Shown here piece by piece: positions 38,925-48,643 of a stretch of DNA of 64,000 bases. The notes under the pieces are model-generated. The model was not told where the DNA came from. It did not search any database and saw only the letters and a program-made list of their open reading frames with translations. The stretch's first letter is position 1. Every line of letters begins with the position of its first letter. The DNA is taken from NCBI GenBank assembly GCA_023393525.1, contig JAEWKZ010000124.1, forward strand, positions 89,065 to 153,064. The letters are read 5' to 3'. This DNA is from Pseudomonadota bacterium (lineage in GTDB: Bacteria > Desulfobacterota > Desulfovibrionia > Desulfovibrionales > Desulfomicrobiaceae). The position numbers were made by a program, and so were the translations under genes.

Positions 38925-39950
38925 ATGGCCTATTTTCGAAAGCTGGATCCGAAGCTCGCCAAGCTTCAAGAATTGCTGAACAAGAATGAGCGCTGGCTGA
39001 TTCTCATCAACGCCGATCCCGACGCGCTGGCCTCGGCCATGGCCTTGAAGCGCATTCTGGCCGGTCGTGTCGAACAGGTCGCCATCGCCCATGTCAACGA
39101 GATCACCCGGCCCGACAACCTGGCCATGATCCGTCTGCTGCGCATCGCCACCAAGAAACTCACCCCGCTCCTGCTGGCCCAGTATGACCGTTTCGCCCTG
39201 GTCGATTCCCAGCCGCATCACCATCCGGAATTTGCCAACATCAAGTTTTCCGTGGTCATCGACCATCATCCCAAGGTCGCGGGCACGCCCGTGGAAGCCG
39301 ATTTTGTCGAGATCGTGTCCGAGTACGGGTCCAACGCGACCATCATGACCGAGTACCTCTACAATCTGGGGCTGCGTCCCGGAAAGCTCCTGGCCACCGC
39401 CCTCTTGTACGGAATCAAGACCGACACCCAGAGCTTCGAGCGCGAATTCCACGACAACGATATGAAGGCGTTCCGCTATCTTTCGAAGTTCTACAACAAG
39501 CCCCTGCTGCACAAGATCATCCGTTCGGAATTCCGTCTGGAGTGGCTCAAGTATTTCACCCAGGCCTTCCGCAAGATGCGGGTCACGGGCAAGACCATCA
39601 CCATTTTCATGGGCAAGGTCGATTCCTCGGACATCCTGGTCATCCTGGCCGACTTCTTCCTGCGCGTGCACGGATTGTCCACGACCATGGTCAGCGGCAT
39701 CAGCGAGGACAAGCTGATCGTGGTCTTTCGCGGCGACGGCCTGCGCCGGGACATGGGCAAGTTCGCCAAACGCCTGTTCGGCGACGTGGGTTCGGCCGGG
39801 GGGCACAAGTCCATGGCCCGGGCCGAGATTCCCATGGAGAAACTGGGCTGCCAGCATGCCAGTCAGTTCGTGTGGGAGCGCCTGCACGGAACGTCCGATG
39901 TGAAGAAAAAGAAGAAAGAAGTGGAGAATTGCCCCAACGGGGCCTCGTGA
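38925..39950 (+). CDS. DHH/DHHA1-family phosphoesterase (NrnA-like)
   Basis: A 341-residue phosphoesterase of the DHH superfamily, which includes oligoribonucleases, pApases and cyclic dinucleotide hydrolases. Motif I is NADPDALASAMALKRIL, motif II DSQPHHHP, motif III VIDHHPK, then the DHHA1 end GDVGSAGGHKSMAR. The motif I His is replaced by Asn, a variation to note. A Lys-rich tail (KKKKKE) closes it. GAGAAGG precedes the ATG at 38925. It lies between cobU and polA, so degradation of short oligonucleotides is the best guess. Confidence 0.88.
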   Translation: MAYFRKLDPKLAKLQELLNKNERWLILINADPDALASAMALKRILAGRVEQVAIAHVNEITRPDNLAMIRLLRIATKKLTPLLLAQYDRFALVDSQPHHHPEFANIKFSVVIDHHPKVAGTPVEADFVEIVSEYGSNATIMTEYLYNLGLRPGKLLATALLYGIKTDTQSFEREFHDNDMKAFRYLSKFYNKPLLHKIIRSEFRLEWLKYFTQAFRKMRVTGKTITIFMGKVDSSDILVILADFFLRVHGLSTTMVSGISEDKLIVVFRGDGLRRDMGKFAKRLFGDVGSAGGHKSMARAEIPMEKLGCQHASQFVWERLHGTSDVKKKKKEVENCPNGAS

Positions 39951-39981
39951 GGGGCTCCGACTCCACCAAACCGGAGGGCGC

Positions 39982-42564
39982 ATGAGTTTGCAGACTAGGC
40001 TCGGACTGAAAACCGAGCCGCTTTTTTTGATCGACGGCCACGCCTTCATCTATCGCGGTTTTTACGCCTACCCGGACTTCAAACGCTCCGACGGGTTTCC
40101 GACCAGCGCCATGTATATCGTCTTCAAGCTGGTCCTGAAGCTGCTGCGCGAAGAGAATCCCACCCACCTTGTCTTTGTCACCGACGGGCGCGGCCCCACC
40201 TTTCGCAACGAACTCCTGCCCAGTTACAAGGCCAACCGCCCTCGCATGCCCGAAGGGCTGGCCGCGCAGCTCGAACCCCTCAAGGCGGGGCTCAGGCTGC
40301 TGGGCATCCGCGTGCTCGAGGCCGAAGAGGCGGAGGCCGACGACTGCATCGCGTCCCTGGCCGGACGCTTCAAGGCGGAGCGAAGCGTCGTCATAGTCGG
40401 GGCGGACAAGGATCTGCGTCAGTGCCTGGACGAAAACGTGGTCATGTGGGATCCGGCCCAGGGCAAGGAGAAGCTCGTCACCCGCGAAGGATTCGTGGAG
40501 GAGACGGGCCTTCGGCCCGATCAGTGGGCGGACTTCCAGGCCATGACCGGCGACGCCGCGGACAACATTCCGGGCATCCCCAAGGTCGGGCCCAAGACGG
40601 CCATGGGCTTTCTGCGCCGCTTCCCGAGCCTGGATCTGCTCAAGGAGAATTTCGACCGCTTGACGGCCAAGGAGCAGACGCTGCTCGGACCCCACATGGA
40701 AGACGTTTTCGTGTACCGGCAATTGACCTCTCTGCGCACCGACATCTGTACGCAGTTCAGCCTGGACGACCTGGCCGTGGGAGAGATCGACGCGGCGGCG
40801 CTGGATTTTTTCAAGGAATACGAATTCCGTTCCCTGCTGTCGGAATTCCAGGCCCTGGCGCGCAAGAACGGGTGCGCGCGGCAGAACGGAAACCAGGAGG
40901 ACGTGGCTGCCGCTCCTGTCCCGGACGGGTCGGAAACGCCCGCTCCGCTGCGCATCGAACCCCGTGTGGTCACGTCCCTCGACTCCCTGGCCGGACAGGA
41001 GGTGGGACTGCACGCCGAGGGCGAAAAGTGGATTCTGGGCACGGACGGAAGCGAGCTTCTGTACATGGGGCCGGTTTCGGACCTGAGCCGCGCGCTCAAG
41101 GATGCCCGGGTATATCTGACTTCCTACAAGGGCGCCCTCGAACAGGGACGCCTCGATCTTTCCGGCTGCGCGGAGATCTTCGACATCGAGCTGGCCGCCT
41201 ATCTCTTGAGCCCCGAGGAGCGGAACTATTCCCTGGAGCGAATTCGCGACGGGTTTGGCGACGAGATCGAGGCGCACCGGGAGAATCATGGCCAGGCCGT
41301 GCTGGCCGTGGGCCGCCTGTTGCGTGCGCGGCTGGCCGGATCGGAGCTGCTTGGACTCATGCGTGACCTGGAGCTGCCCCTGACCGAGGTGCTGGTGCGC
41401 ATGCAAAAGCGCGGCATCCGCATCGACGAGGCCAAGTTTCGCGACTTTTTGACCATGGTCCAGGCCGAACTGGACAGGCTGACGCGAAAGATTCACCTTC
41501 AGGCCGGAGGGGAATTCAACATCCGCTCCAGCCAGCAGCTGGCCGAAGTGCTTTTTTCCACTTTGGGCCTGGCCAGCAAGCAGAAGACTCCGGGCGGGGC
41601 GCAGTCCACGTCGAGCACCGTGCTGGAGGGCCTGGCGGGGGAACATCCCATCGTGGCCGACATCCTGGAGTTTCGGATGTACGAGAAGCTGCGCTCCACG
41701 TACCTGGAGCCCATGCCGCAGCTGGCGGGCAAGGACGGGCGCATCCACACCACATTCAACCAGCTGGCCACGGCCACCGGCCGCCTTTCAAGCAGCAATC
41801 CCAATCTGCAGAACATCCCCATTCGAGGGGCCCTGGGGCCGCGCATGCGCTCCTGTTTCGTGGCCGCGCCGGGCAGCATGCTCGTGGCCGCGGACTATTC
41901 GCAGATCGAGCTTCGGGTCCTGGCGCACATGTCCGGGGATCAGACCCTGCGCGAGGCCTTTGCCGCCGGCGACGACATCCATGCGCGCACGGCCAAGATC
42001 CTCTTCGACAAGGCCGAGGTCAGCCCCGACGAGCGGCGCAAGGCCAAGACCATCAACTTCGGCCTGCTCTACGGCATGGGTCCGCAGAAGCTGGGGCGCG
42101 AGCTGGGCATCAGCCTGAAGGAGGCCAAGGAGTTCATCGCGGTCTACTTCAGCAAGCTTTCCCGCGTGCGGGAATTCTACGAGGAGATCGAGGCCGGGGC
42201 CAAGTCCCTGGGTTTTGTCACCACCTTGGCCGGTCGTCGGCGCATGCTGCCAGACATCAATTCGCGCAATACGAACATGGCCCAGCAGGCCCGGCGCATG
42301 GCCATCAACACCGTGGTCCAGGGGTCGGCGGCGGATATCATCAAAAAGGCCATGCTCGAAGTGGACAAGAGCCCGGTTATTGGCGAATTAGGCGCGAGCC
42401 TGATCCTGCAGATCCACGACGAGCTTCTGCTCGAAACCCCCGAGGCCGTGGCCGGAGACGTGGGACGGGCCGTGGCCGGGATCATGGCCTCCGTGTACAG
42501 CCTTTCCGTGCCCCTGTCCGTGGACTGGGGGGCGGGCAGGGACTGGAGCCAGGCGCATCAGTAA
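39982..42564 (+). CDS. polA: DNA polymerase I
   Basis: An 860-residue repair and Okazaki-fragment polymerase. Residues 1-290 form the 5'-3' exonuclease (LIDGHAFIYRGFYA, VTDGRGPTFRNELLPSYKANR, MTGDAADNIPGIPKVGPKTA). The middle domain (about 320-480) lacks the catalytic DxE of the 3'-5' exonuclease, so proofreading appears lost, as in Taq. The polymerase domain has motif A VAADYSQIELRVLAH, O-helix RRKAKTINFGLLYGMG and motif C LQIHDELLLE. GGAGG precedes the ATG. It is 31 bases after the DHH gene. Confidence 0.97.
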   Translation: MSLQTRLGLKTEPLFLIDGHAFIYRGFYAYPDFKRSDGFPTSAMYIVFKLVLKLLREENPTHLVFVTDGRGPTFRNELLPSYKANRPRMPEGLAAQLEPLKAGLRLLGIRVLEAEEAEADDCIASLAGRFKAERSVVIVGADKDLRQCLDENVVMWDPAQGKEKLVTREGFVEETGLRPDQWADFQAMTGDAADNIPGIPKVGPKTAMGFLRRFPSLDLLKENFDRLTAKEQTLLGPHMEDVFVYRQLTSLRTDICTQFSLDDLAVGEIDAAALDFFKEYEFRSLLSEFQALARKNGCARQNGNQEDVAAAPVPDGSETPAPLRIEPRVVTSLDSLAGQEVGLHAEGEKWILGTDGSELLYMGPVSDLSRALKDARVYLTSYKGALEQGRLDLSGCAEIFDIELAAYLLSPEERNYSLERIRDGFGDEIEAHRENHGQAVLAVGRLLRARLAGSELLGLMRDLELPLTEVLVRMQKRGIRIDEAKFRDFLTMVQAELDRLTRKIHLQAGGEFNIRSSQQLAEVLFSTLGLASKQKTPGGAQSTSSTVLEGLAGEHPIVADILEFRMYEKLRSTYLEPMPQLAGKDGRIHTTFNQLATATGRLSSSNPNLQNIPIRGALGPRMRSCFVAAPGSMLVAADYSQIELRVLAHMSGDQTLREAFAAGDDIHARTAKILFDKAEVSPDERRKAKTINFGLLYGMGPQKLGRELGISLKEAKEFIAVYFSKLSRVREFYEEIEAGAKSLGFVTTLAGRRRMLPDINSRNTNMAQQARRMAINTVVQGSAADIIKKAMLEVDKSPVIGELGASLILQIHDELLLETPEAVAGDVGRAVAGIMASVYSLSVPLSVDWGAGRDWSQAHQ

Positions 42565-42583
42565 CCATCTTTTCGGACATATC

Positions 42584-43756
42584 ATGCTCAACAAACTTCG
42601 ATTGCTCACTCCCGGACCCACCCCCTTGCCGGAGGAGGTCCGCCTGGCCCTGGCCAAGGACATGATCCATCACCGCAAGCACGATTTCGTGCGGGTCATG
42701 GAGCGCATCCAGCCCGGCCTCCAATATCTTTTCGGCACCGAACAGCAGGTTCTGCCCCTGTCCTGTTCGGGCACCGGGGCCATGTACGCGGCCGTGGCCA
42801 ACCTCTTCGTTCCGGGCGAGAAGGTGCTCGTGGTCGAAGGCGGCAAGTTCGGCGAACGCTGGCGTGAAATCGCCCAGGCCCACGGTCTGGACGTCACCTC
42901 CCTGGTCCGGGAAAACGGCCACGCCGTGGCGGCCTCGGACGTGCGGGCGGCGCTGGACGCGGATCCGGGGCTTCGCGGCGTGCTGGTCCAGGCCTCGGAA
43001 ACGTCCACCGGCGTGCTGCATCCGGTGCGTGAGCTTGGGGCCGTGACCCGGGATCGGGACGTGCTGCTGGTGGTGGACGGCATCTCCGCCGTGGGCATCT
43101 CGCCCTGTCCCATGGACGCCTGGGGCATCGACTGCCTGCTGACGGGTTCCCAGAAAGGGCTCATGCTCCCGCCGGGCCTGGCCCTCTTATCCTTGAGCGC
43201 GCGCGCCTGGAACAAGGTGCGTCTCGCGGGCTCCTCCAATTTCTATTTCAACCTGCTGGCCGAGCGGGACAAGAGCCTGAACCATCAGACCCTCTTCACC
43301 TCCCCGGTCAATCTCCTGCAGGGATTGGCCGTGAGCCTCGACCTGTTCAGGGAACAAACCCTTGAGGCCGTGTACGCCAAGCAGTGGGCCCTGACTTCCA
43401 TGGCCCGGGCCGGGGCGAAAAGCCTGGGGCTCGAACTCTTGGCCAAGACGCATTTCACCTGGGGTCTGACCTCCATCATGCTGCCCGCCGGCATCGACGG
43501 AAGCGAGGTGCTGCGGGTCGCCGCAGAGCGTTTCGGGGTGGTCATGGCCGGAGGCCAGGGCGAGCTCAAGAAGCGCGTGATCCGGCTGGGCCACATGGGG
43601 CATGTGGACTGGAGCGACGTCCTGGCGGGCTTGCACGCCCTGCGCCAGGGCCTGTGCGCCGCCGGAGGATACAGCGCCTCAAGGACATACATGGAAGACG
43701 CCGTGGGGGTCTATGAAGACGCCCTGCGCGAAGGTTGCCCCGAGCTGCGGGCATAA
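42584..43756 (+). CDS. Class V aminotransferase (serine/alanine-glyoxylate type)
   Basis: A 390-residue PLP enzyme of the small soluble class V group. It starts with LLTPGPTPLPEEV, has the pyridoxal region SCSGTGAMYAAVAN and VDGISAVG, and the Schiff-base lysine in LTGSQKGLMLPPG. Relatives include alanine-glyoxylate and serine-pyruvate transaminases and divergent phosphoserine aminotransferases. In an anaerobe the natural pair could be serine or phosphoserine synthesis; sequence alone does not decide. It sits 19 bases after polA and nine before the DUF1844 gene. Confidence 0.88.
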   Translation: MLNKLRLLTPGPTPLPEEVRLALAKDMIHHRKHDFVRVMERIQPGLQYLFGTEQQVLPLSCSGTGAMYAAVANLFVPGEKVLVVEGGKFGERWREIAQAHGLDVTSLVRENGHAVAASDVRAALDADPGLRGVLVQASETSTGVLHPVRELGAVTRDRDVLLVVDGISAVGISPCPMDAWGIDCLLTGSQKGLMLPPGLALLSLSARAWNKVRLAGSSNFYFNLLAERDKSLNHQTLFTSPVNLLQGLAVSLDLFREQTLEAVYAKQWALTSMARAGAKSLGLELLAKTHFTWGLTSIMLPAGIDGSEVLRVAAERFGVVMAGGQGELKKRVIRLGHMGHVDWSDVLAGLHALRQGLCAAGGYSASRTYMEDAVGVYEDALREGCPELRA

Positions 43757-43765
43757 GGAGCGAGT

Positions 43766-44071
43766 ATGAGCGAAGAAAAGAAAGTGGCCGAAGAATACGA
43801 GGAATTGTCCTGTGCCTGCCCGGAAATGCCGCAGCTGGATTTCGGGACCTTTGTCCTGTCCATGAGCTCTTCGGCCCTGGTTTATCTGGGAGAGGTGCCG
43901 GAGCCCGAAAGCGGGCAGATCACGGAGAACGTTCTGGCCGCCAAGCAGACCATCGACATCCTGTGCATGCTTGAGAGCAAGACCAGGGGCAATTTGACGG
44001 ACCAGGAAGCCCGGCTGCTGCGGGACATGCTTTTCGAATTGCGCATGAAATACGTGCAGAAAGCGAAATAG
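43766..44071 (+). CDS. DUF1844 family protein
   Basis: A 101-residue cytoplasmic protein with the DUF1844 core DFGTFVLSMSSSALVYLGE followed by AAKQTIDILCMLESKTRGNLT, mostly helical. The N-terminus is acidic with a CAC pair. The family is common in deltaproteobacteria and others and has no known role. AAGGAG precedes the ATG. It lies between the aminotransferase and argC with short gaps, probably in one transcript. Confidence 0.88.
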   Translation: MSEEKKVAEEYEELSCACPEMPQLDFGTFVLSMSSSALVYLGEVPEPESGQITENVLAAKQTIDILCMLESKTRGNLTDQEARLLRDMLFELRMKYVQKAK

Positions 44072-44080
44072 GGGGGCCTT

Positions 44081-45130
44081 ATGGTCAAACGCGTCGGATT
44101 GGTCGGGGTGACCGGCTACACGGGAATGGAGCTGACCCGCATCCTGCTTGGCCACCCTCACCTGCGGCTGACCCAGGTCACGTCGCGCAAGGAGGCCGGG
44201 CAGCCCCTGCGAAAAATTTATCCCTTCCTGCAGGGCACGGAGCTTGGCGAGCTGGAGATCACGGCTCCGGATACAGCCTTTCTGGCCGCGAACTGTGATC
44301 TGGTCTTTCTGGCCGTGCCCCATTGCACGGCCATGGAGATGGCCGCGGAACTGCGCGGCCACGGGGCGAAGGTCGTGGACTTGAGCGCCGATTTCCGCCT
44401 GCGCGACCGCGAGGTGTACGAGAGCTGGTACGGCGTGCCCCATACCCGATCCGCCCTCCTGACCGAGGCGGTCTACGGCCTGCCGGAGCTGTATGCCGAG
44501 CGCATCGCCGGGGCCTCGCTGGTGGCCAACCCCGGCTGCTATCCGACCTCGGCCATCCTGGCGCTGTACCCGGCCCTGGCCTCCGGGCTCATCTCCGCCG
44601 ACGACCTGGTCATCGACTCCAAGTCCGGAACCTCCGGGGCCGGACGCAAGGCGGGGGTGGGCACCCTGTTCTGCGAGGTTTCGGACACCTTCAGGGCCTA
44701 CAACCTGACTAGGCACCGCCACACCCCGGAGATCGAACAGGAGCTGGGCCTGGCCGCGGGCCGGGAGATCCGGCTGTCCTTCAACACGCACCTTTTGCCC
44801 ATCAATCGCGGCATCCTGACCACGGCCTATGCCAAGCTGTCCCCCGGCGTCGAACCGGAGCGGGTCCGGGCCTGCTACGAGGAGTTCTACAGGGGCAAGC
44901 ATTGGGTGCGCATCCTGCCCCAGGGCGCGCTGCCCGAAACGCGCTGGGTGCGCGGCACCAATTTCTGCGACCTCGGGCTGGTCACGGACCCTCGCACGGA
45001 TAGGCTCATCGTGGTTTCGGCCATCGACAACCTCTGCCGAGGGGCTTCCGGCCAGGCCGTGGCCAACGCCAACCTCATGCTGGGGCTGGGCGAGGACGCG
45101 GGTCTGCCGCGCGCACCGCTCATGCCTTAG
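44081..45130 (+). CDS. argC: N-acetyl-gamma-glutamyl-phosphate reductase
   Basis: A 349-residue enzyme that reduces N-acetylglutamyl phosphate to the semialdehyde in arginine synthesis, using NADPH. The nucleotide motif GVTGYTGMEL is at the N-terminus and the catalytic Cys lies in LVANPGCYPTSAIL (about residue 150). SGTSGAGRKA and FNTHLLPINRGILTT are further conserved regions. No other arg genes are nearby. Confidence 0.96.
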   Translation: MVKRVGLVGVTGYTGMELTRILLGHPHLRLTQVTSRKEAGQPLRKIYPFLQGTELGELEITAPDTAFLAANCDLVFLAVPHCTAMEMAAELRGHGAKVVDLSADFRLRDREVYESWYGVPHTRSALLTEAVYGLPELYAERIAGASLVANPGCYPTSAILALYPALASGLISADDLVIDSKSGTSGAGRKAGVGTLFCEVSDTFRAYNLTRHRHTPEIEQELGLAAGREIRLSFNTHLLPINRGILTTAYAKLSPGVEPERVRACYEEFYRGKHWVRILPQGALPETRWVRGTNFCDLGLVTDPRTDRLIVVSAIDNLCRGASGQAVANANLMLGLGEDAGLPRAPLMP

Positions 45131-45139
45131 GAAAAGGGT

Positions 45140-46387
45140 ATGCAGGAGCTCGAGCCGCAGCAATTCTACGACAAGATTTTTGTCGCCAGACAGCCTGTCT
45201 TCGCCGCCGACATGCGGATCTGGGGTTACGAGCTTCTTTTCCGGCAGGGGGAAACGCAATCCGCCGTGTTCACGGACGGGGACCAGGCCACCACCCAGGT
45301 CATCGCCGACGGATATGCCCTGGGCACCCGGGGCATGGGCGGCGGGGTCCGGGCGCTGATCAATTTTCCGCGCAATGTCCTGATCGGCGCGGCTCCCTAC
45401 GTGCTTCCCGCGGAACGCTGCGTGGTGGAGATCCTGGAGACGGTGCGGCCCGAGGCCGAGGTCATGGAGGCCTGTAGGCAGCTCAAGGATCATGGCTATG
45501 TCCTGGCTTTGGACGATTTCGTGGGGGAGCCGGGGTTCGAGCCCCTGTGCGAAATCGCCGACATCGTCAAGGTCGACATACTCGGCAAAACCCCGACCGA
45601 GGTCATGGCCATCGTCAAGGGCCTGCGCGGTTACAAGGCCCGTCTGCTGGCCGAGAAGGTCGAGAGCCCGGACATGTTCACGGTCTGCAAGCGGCTGGGT
45701 TTCACGTATTTCCAGGGGTATTTTTTCAGCAAGCCGGAGGTCGTTCCCGGACGAAAGCTCTCCGCCAGCCAGAGCACCAAGATCAAGCTCTTGAAGGAAC
45801 TCAACGAATCCGAGGCGGAGCTGTCCCGGCTGGTGGAAATCATCCAGACCGATCTGTCCATTTCCTATCGCCTGCTCAAGTACATCAATTCCGCCCGCTT
45901 CTGCCTGCGCGGGAAGATCGAATCCATCCAGCGCGCCGTGAACATGCTCGGGCGACAGAATCTGCGCCAGTGGTTGCAGGTGGTCATTTTGTCCGACATC
46001 AATTCCACGGACAAAGGCCAGGAGCTGGTGCGCATCTCCGTGCTGCGCGCTCGTTTCCTGCAGCTTCTGGCGGCGGTTCACCCCACGCCGTTTCCACCGG
46101 ACAGCATGTTCGTGCTGGGCTTTTTCTCCGTGCTGGACGCGATTCTGGACCAGCACATGGATCAGGTTCTCGACGAGATTTCCCTTGATCCGGACATCAA
46201 GGACGCCCTGATCGATTCTCATGGCCCCAATTCCGCCTGGCTCGAACTGTTGCAGGTGCTCGACCAGGGCAGATGGGACGATCTCGAGAGCAAGGCGTCC
46301 CGGATGGGCGTTCCCATGCGCCATATCGACAGCGCGGCCATCGAGGCCGCGCTGTGGACGGACGAAGTCATGGACGGCGTATCCTAG
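45140..46387 (+). CDS. EAL-HDOD signalling protein (copy 1)
   Basis: A 415-residue protein of the YuxH type. Residues 1-200 are an EAL-like domain in which the EAL motif is degenerate (YELLFR, Glu31-Leu-Leu33), but LALDDF, VKVDI and LAEKVE remain. From about 210 an HDOD domain follows (IQTDLSISYRLLKYINSA, LGRQNLRQWLQVVILSD). Such proteins usually bind, not cleave, cyclic di-GMP and influence motility or surface behaviour. It starts nine bases after argC and is followed by a close paralogue. Confidence 0.92.
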   Translation: MQELEPQQFYDKIFVARQPVFAADMRIWGYELLFRQGETQSAVFTDGDQATTQVIADGYALGTRGMGGGVRALINFPRNVLIGAAPYVLPAERCVVEILETVRPEAEVMEACRQLKDHGYVLALDDFVGEPGFEPLCEIADIVKVDILGKTPTEVMAIVKGLRGYKARLLAEKVESPDMFTVCKRLGFTYFQGYFFSKPEVVPGRKLSASQSTKIKLLKELNESEAELSRLVEIIQTDLSISYRLLKYINSARFCLRGKIESIQRAVNMLGRQNLRQWLQVVILSDINSTDKGQELVRISVLRARFLQLLAAVHPTPFPPDSMFVLGFFSVLDAILDQHMDQVLDEISLDPDIKDALIDSHGPNSAWLELLQVLDQGRWDDLESKASRMGVPMRHIDSAAIEAALWTDEVMDGVS

Positions 46388-46496
46388 GGCGCGGGCGGGA
46401 GTTTCGATCCGGGGCTCCGGGACAAACGAGCAAAAGCCGGTCCGGATTCTGGGCTCCGGGCGGCGTCGCGTTTTTCGCAGACAACAGGATTCCGTA

Positions 46497-47738
46497 GTGG
46501 AAGAGACGTATCCCGAACAACTTTACGACAAGTTTTTTGTCGCGCGCCAGCCCGTGTTCACCGCCGAGATGCAGCTGTGGGGCTATGAGCTTCTCTTTCG
46601 CCACGGGGAGAACATTCAGGAGGCCGTGTTCGTGGACGGAGACCAGGCCACGACCCAGATCATCGCCGACGGCTACAACCTGGCGGTGCGCGGCCTGCGC
46701 CCGGGGGCAAGAGTTCTCGTCAATTTTCCCCGCAGCGTGCTGGTGGGCGGAGCGCCTTACCTTCTGCCTTCGGAACAGTGCGTGGTCGAGATCCTGGAAA
46801 CGGTCATGCCCGAGCCCGACGTCCTGAGCGCCTGCCGCGAACTGAGCAAACGGGGCTACACCCTGGCCCTGGACGATTTCGAGGGCGCGCCGGGCCTGGA
46901 GGAGCTGTGCGAGATGGCCGACATTATCAAGATCGACATTCTCGGCAAGACGCCGGCCGAGGTCATGGCCATCGTCCAGGGGGTCAGGAAGTACAATGCC
47001 AGGCTGTTGGCCGAAAAAGTGGAGAACTACGACATCTTCAAGGTCTGCAGGAATATCGGGTTCACGTATTTTCAAGGGTTCTTCTTCAATCGTCCGGAGA
47101 TCATACCCGGGCGCAAGCTGTCCACCAGCCAGATCAACAAGATCAAGCTGCTCAGGGAGCTGAGCGCGCCGGACGTCGATTCTGCGCGGCTGGTGGAAAT
47201 CATTCAGACGGATCTGTCCATTTCCTACCGCCTGCTCAAGTACATCAACTCCGCCTTTTTCGGTTTGCAGATCAAGGTCACGTCCATTCCGCGCGCGGTG
47301 TCCATGCTCGGGTGCCGGAATCTGCGTCAGTGGCTGCAGGTGGTCATCTTGTCCGACGTCAACACGGAGGACAAGGCTCACGAGCTTGTCCGCATTTCCG
47401 TGCAGCGGGGCAGGTTTTTGCAGATTCTGGCCGAAAGGCACCCCACGCCCTTTGACAGGGACGGCATGTTTCTGCTGGGCTTTTTTTCCCTGCTCGACGC
47501 CATTCTGGACCAGTCCATGGACAGGGTGCTCGAAGAGATACCTCTGGACCCCGGCATCAGGGCGGCCCTGACCGATCCGGATGATCCCGGCTCGGTCTGG
47601 ATCGGCCTTCTGGAGGAGATAGACCGTTGCAACTGGGACCGCCTGAACAGAAAGGCGCTGCAGATCGGTGTTCCCTTCGACCTGGTCAACAGACTTTCCG
47701 CCGAAGCCTCGATCTGGACGATCTGGGTCATGAGCTGA
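46497..47738 (+). CDS. EAL-HDOD signalling protein (copy 2)
   Basis: A 413-residue paralogue of the preceding gene, alike over its whole length (YDKFFVARQPVF, YELLFRHGEN, LLAEKVENYDIF, FSLLDAILDQSMD). The EAL motif is degenerate in the same way. GTG at 46497 with AGGA upstream begins the homologous region and is chosen over codons further upstream in the 109-base gap. The pair looks like an old tandem duplication; the EAL core is better conserved than the C-terminal tail. Confidence 0.9.
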   Translation: MEETYPEQLYDKFFVARQPVFTAEMQLWGYELLFRHGENIQEAVFVDGDQATTQIIADGYNLAVRGLRPGARVLVNFPRSVLVGGAPYLLPSEQCVVEILETVMPEPDVLSACRELSKRGYTLALDDFEGAPGLEELCEMADIIKIDILGKTPAEVMAIVQGVRKYNARLLAEKVENYDIFKVCRNIGFTYFQGFFFNRPEIIPGRKLSTSQINKIKLLRELSAPDVDSARLVEIIQTDLSISYRLLKYINSAFFGLQIKVTSIPRAVSMLGCRNLRQWLQVVILSDVNTEDKAHELVRISVQRGRFLQILAERHPTPFDRDGMFLLGFFSLLDAILDQSMDRVLEEIPLDPGIRAALTDPDDPGSVWIGLLEEIDRCNWDRLNRKALQIGVPFDLVNRLSAEASIWTIWVMS

Positions 47739-47796
47739 GCGGCCCGGCGGGATTCATGATTGTTTTGAATCACTGATACTCATAGACAGGTGGCGC

Positions 47797-48579
47797 ATGG
47801 TCGAACCTTTTCTCCCCCCCGCTGTATTTTACACGGCGGCCCTTGTTCTGGGGTTGTGCCTGGGCAGCTTCTACAACGTCTGCGTGCACCGGTACCTCGC
47901 GGGCCAGTCCGTGATCAGTCCCGGCTCGCATTGCCCCGCCTGCGGCCATGTGCTGTCCTGGTGGGAGAACATTCCGGTGCTGTCCTACATTCTGCTGGGG
48001 GCCAAATGCCGTTCCTGCAAAGGGAGGATCCATTGGCGCTATCCCGCGCTGGAGCTCTTGTCCGGAATTCTCGCCCTTCTCTTCGCGTTCAAATTCGGAC
48101 CCACGGCGCAGTGGCTGACCTACATGGTTTTTCTGGGGATTTTTCTGGTGGCCGGCTTCATTGACCTGGACTCGTTCATCCTGCCCGACATCCTGACCTA
48201 TCCCGCGGCCGCGCTGGCTCTGTGCACCCCGCTCTTTCTGCCCGTGGACTGGCTTGAGACCGTGCTTGGCGGACTTTGCGGAGCGGGAATTTTTCTGCTT
48301 CTGCAGCAGTTCTACCTGCGCGTGCGCGGGATCGACGCCCTGGGCACCGGAGACGTCAAGCTGATGCTCAGCCTTGGCGCCTTGGTCGGCCTTTCCATGC
48401 TCCCGCTCATGATCCTGCTCTCCGCCCTGTGCGCGCTCGCCCTCGCCGTGGTCTATCTGCGCCGCCCGGACGGCAGGGGCTTGCGCACGGCCATTCCGTT
48501 CGGACCGTTTCTCTGCCTTGGCGCCGTCCTGACCCTGCTTTGGGGGGAAAACCTGCTGCGTCTTGTCATGGGCTTTTGA
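47797..48579 (+). CDS. pilD: Type IV prepilin peptidase / N-methyltransferase
   Basis: A 260-residue inner-membrane aspartyl protease that trims and methylates prepilins and type II secretion pseudopilins. The zinc-binding CPACG and CRSCKG pairs lie in the first cytoplasmic loop. Catalytic aspartates are in FIDLDSFILPD and GTGDVKLM. About eight hydrophobic helices are visible. It is 58 bases after the EAL-HDOD pair. No pilin genes are in the window. Confidence 0.95.
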   Translation: MVEPFLPPAVFYTAALVLGLCLGSFYNVCVHRYLAGQSVISPGSHCPACGHVLSWWENIPVLSYILLGAKCRSCKGRIHWRYPALELLSGILALLFAFKFGPTAQWLTYMVFLGIFLVAGFIDLDSFILPDILTYPAAALALCTPLFLPVDWLETVLGGLCGAGIFLLLQQFYLRVRGIDALGTGDVKLMLSLGALVGLSMLPLMILLSALCALALAVVYLRRPDGRGLRTAIPFGPFLCLGAVLTLLWGENLLRLVMGF

Positions 48580-48643
48580 CGCCCGCTCGCGGTCCAGGGC
48601 GGCGGAGGGGATGTTTCGGAACTGTGGGCCGAAAGGAGGTTTT

